Assembly: GCA_030630445.1 (NCBI GenBank)
Contig: DAOVNC010000028.1
Coordinates: 1 to 15,437 of the forward strand
Source: Kiritimatiellales bacterium
Lineage (GTDB): Bacteria > Verrucomicrobiota > Kiritimatiellia > Kiritimatiellales > Pontiellaceae
Length of the DNA stretch: 15,437 nt
Direction: 5' to 3'
Within the stretch, counting starts at the first letter, position 1, and every line of letters starts with the position of its first letter. The translations under genes were made by a program, and so were the position numbers. A model generated the notes under the pieces. The model was given only the letters and a program-made list of their open reading frames with translations. It was not told the DNA's origin and did not search any database. This document shows positions 14,364-15,437 of the stretch, one piece after another.

Positions 14364-14414
14364 CCCGTCTTTCCCTGTTCACGGGTAAAAGCGCGTTGTT
14401 TGCTCCATTTCTGA

Positions 14415-15437
14415 TCAAAGGTCTGCCCCACATTTCTTTTTCAGCTCTTCGATCCGGGGCGGGGGTTGGTCGGGCAACCTCAGGTTGAGTTGGTGGAGCA
14501 GGAGCTGGAGATCCTTCCCGGGCTGGGTGTAGCGCGGCAGGATCAGGTTGCGTCCGTCGGTGGTGGGTAGGTGCACGTCGATCATCTGCATGGTTTTGAA
14601 CTTTTCGAGGATGGCGCGGGGCGTGAGTCCGGGCGCTTTGGTTTTAGCGCGTTGCTTGAGGGTGACCTGTAGGCAGTAGCTCAGGAAGCTGACGAAGATG
14701 TGCGACTCGATGCGGTCGTCTCTTTGGTGGTAGACGGGGCGGATGTCGAGATCGTTCTTGAGTTCCTTGAAGGCTTGTTCGACTTCGGTGAGGACGATGT
14801 ATTGTTTCCATAGCTCTTCGGGCTCGTCGGCAACGAGGTTGGTTCGGAGCAGGTAGGTTCCTTCGCTTCGACGGGCTTTGCGCAACTTTTGCCGGTTGAG
14901 GCTGAAGCGGAAGGTGTCGGGGCGGACGGGTTGTCGGGGTTCGGGTAGCTGGATATCGACGAGCCGCCAGGCGTTGCCGGCGTCGCGCTTGGCGGCACCG
15001 AGCTTGAGCAGCAGGTCGTCGCGCTTGAGCTTTTTCATGGCGCGGATTTCGTGGAGGCGTTTCCAGAGTTTCCTGAGCCGTCGACGGCGCATGGACTGTT
15101 CCTTGTCGCGCCGTCCGCCGCTGCGAGTGAGCACGTAGAGGTCTTCGTCGGTGCGGGCGAGCTTGACTTCAATCTGGTTCTGCACTTTTTTCCACGGTTT
15201 GGCGAAGAGCTGTTTTTCGAGTTTGGTCAGCCGTCCGCGCGGGGTGCCGACGAGGTAGCTTGCGCCTTCGTTGCGCATCTGTTCGAGCGACTCCTCGGTG
15301 GGGATGCCGCGATCCATGATCCAGAGTCGGTTCTTTTTCCCATACTGCTTTTCGATTTTCCCGAGGAACTCCGGCAGCGTTGTTTTATCCGACGTGTTTC
15401 CGGGCATGACTTCGTAGGCGACGGGGAAGCCTTCGGG
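14415..15437 (-). CDS. IS1634-type (IS4 superfamily) DDE transposase, 5' end cut by window
   Basis: The frame is open through the window end, where PEGFPVAYEVMPGNTSDKTTL gives the block that normally follows the first catalytic Asp region in this family; the start and first Asp are outside. Counting from Met at 15407, the second catalytic Asp is Asp32 in IMDRGIP. The catalytic Glu is Glu210 in EVEQAFKELKNDLDIRPVYHQ, the family's Y2-helix region. A long, Arg/Lys-rich insertion (about 100-140) lies between them. The tail (311-330) is charged. No frameshift or stop is seen in the visible part, so it may be active. Its stop is TGA at 14415. Confidence 0.9.
   Translation of the reverse strand, partial: PEGFPVAYEVMPGNTSDKTTLPEFLGKIEKQYGKKNRLWIMDRGIPTEESLEQMRNEGASYLVGTPRGRLTKLEKQLFAKPWKKVQNQIEVKLARTDEDLYVLTRSGGRRDKEQSMRRRRLRKLWKRLHEIRAMKKLKRDDLLLKLGAAKRDAGNAWRLVDIQLPEPRQPVRPDTFRFSLNRQKLRKARRSEGTYLLRTNLVADEPEELWKQYIVLTEVEQAFKELKNDLDIRPVYHQRDDRIESHIFVSFLSYCLQVTLKQRAKTKAPGLTPRAILEKFKTMQMIDVHLPTTDGRNLILPRYTQPGKDLQLLLHQLNLRLPDQPPPRIEELKKKCGADL

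Larger units (their letters stand above)
14227..15437 (-). mobile_element. Insertion sequence of IS1634 type, partial
   Basis: The transposase on the minus strand marks an insertion element whose far end lies beyond the window. The near end must lie between the VWA stop (14226) and the transposase stop (14415). The inverted-repeat-rich stretch at 14267-14390 is the best place for it, but the exact terminal repeat cannot be set without the other end. Confidence 0.6.

Noticed and set aside
1..15437. CRISPR array, rRNA genes, prophage or defence genes
   Set aside because: No regularly spaced repeats, rRNA sequence, phage structural or known defence domains were seen in the window.

Overview
The window looks like a chromosomal segment from a Gram-negative bacterium of the PVC superphylum, most likely Kiritimatiellota (Pontiella-like). 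Three things point that way. There is a BamA, so the cell has an outer membrane. There is a secreted PQQ-type beta-propeller protein with the WPGWRG start common in Planctomycetes/Verrucomicrobia/Kiritimatiellota. There is also a von Willebrand A (VWA) protein behind a TonB-like N-terminal anchor. The taxonomic call is inference; no rRNA is present.

Region 1 (2-3657, plus strand): the 3' part of dinB (Y-family polymerase, cut by the window edge), then ligA (NAD-dependent DNA ligase), then a YhcH/YjgK/YiaL-family sugar enzyme. ligA appears to have its own promoter inside the dinB tail, giving a nearly leaderless message. Its 5' two fifths are clearly more AT-rich than its 3' part.

Region 2 (3705-11173, minus strand): one compact directon read leftward, tRNA-Gln(UUG) - prs - rplY - pth - rpsF - ssb - rpsR - rplI - dnaB - bamA, with gaps of 27 nt or less and one 4-nt overlap. 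It joins PRPP synthesis, translation (L25, peptidyl-tRNA hydrolase, S6, S18, L9), replication (SSB, DnaB) and outer-membrane protein insertion (BamA). A sigma70-like promoter lies upstream of the tRNA. A 12-bp hairpin sits directly after the bamA stop. Several starts are corrected here with Shine-Dalgarno (SD) evidence: pth and rpsF begin with TTG, and ssb begins at an internal ATG.

Region 3 (11287-12887, minus strand): a 64-residue two-helix membrane protein, a non-coding stretch carrying a strong plus-strand intrinsic terminator without an obvious gene, and a secreted PQQ-like beta-propeller protein.

Region 4 (12888-15437): accessory DNA. A VWA gene on the plus strand is interrupted by an in-frame TAG; its N-terminus has the SxxxH transmembrane motif of TonB. 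It is bracketed by a 12-bp inverted repeat (11/12 match), followed by a 76-bp segment ending in perfect 10-bp inverted repeats, then an IS1634-type DDE transposase that runs off the right edge. The most interesting lead is the TonB-anchored VWA protein and its amber codon.
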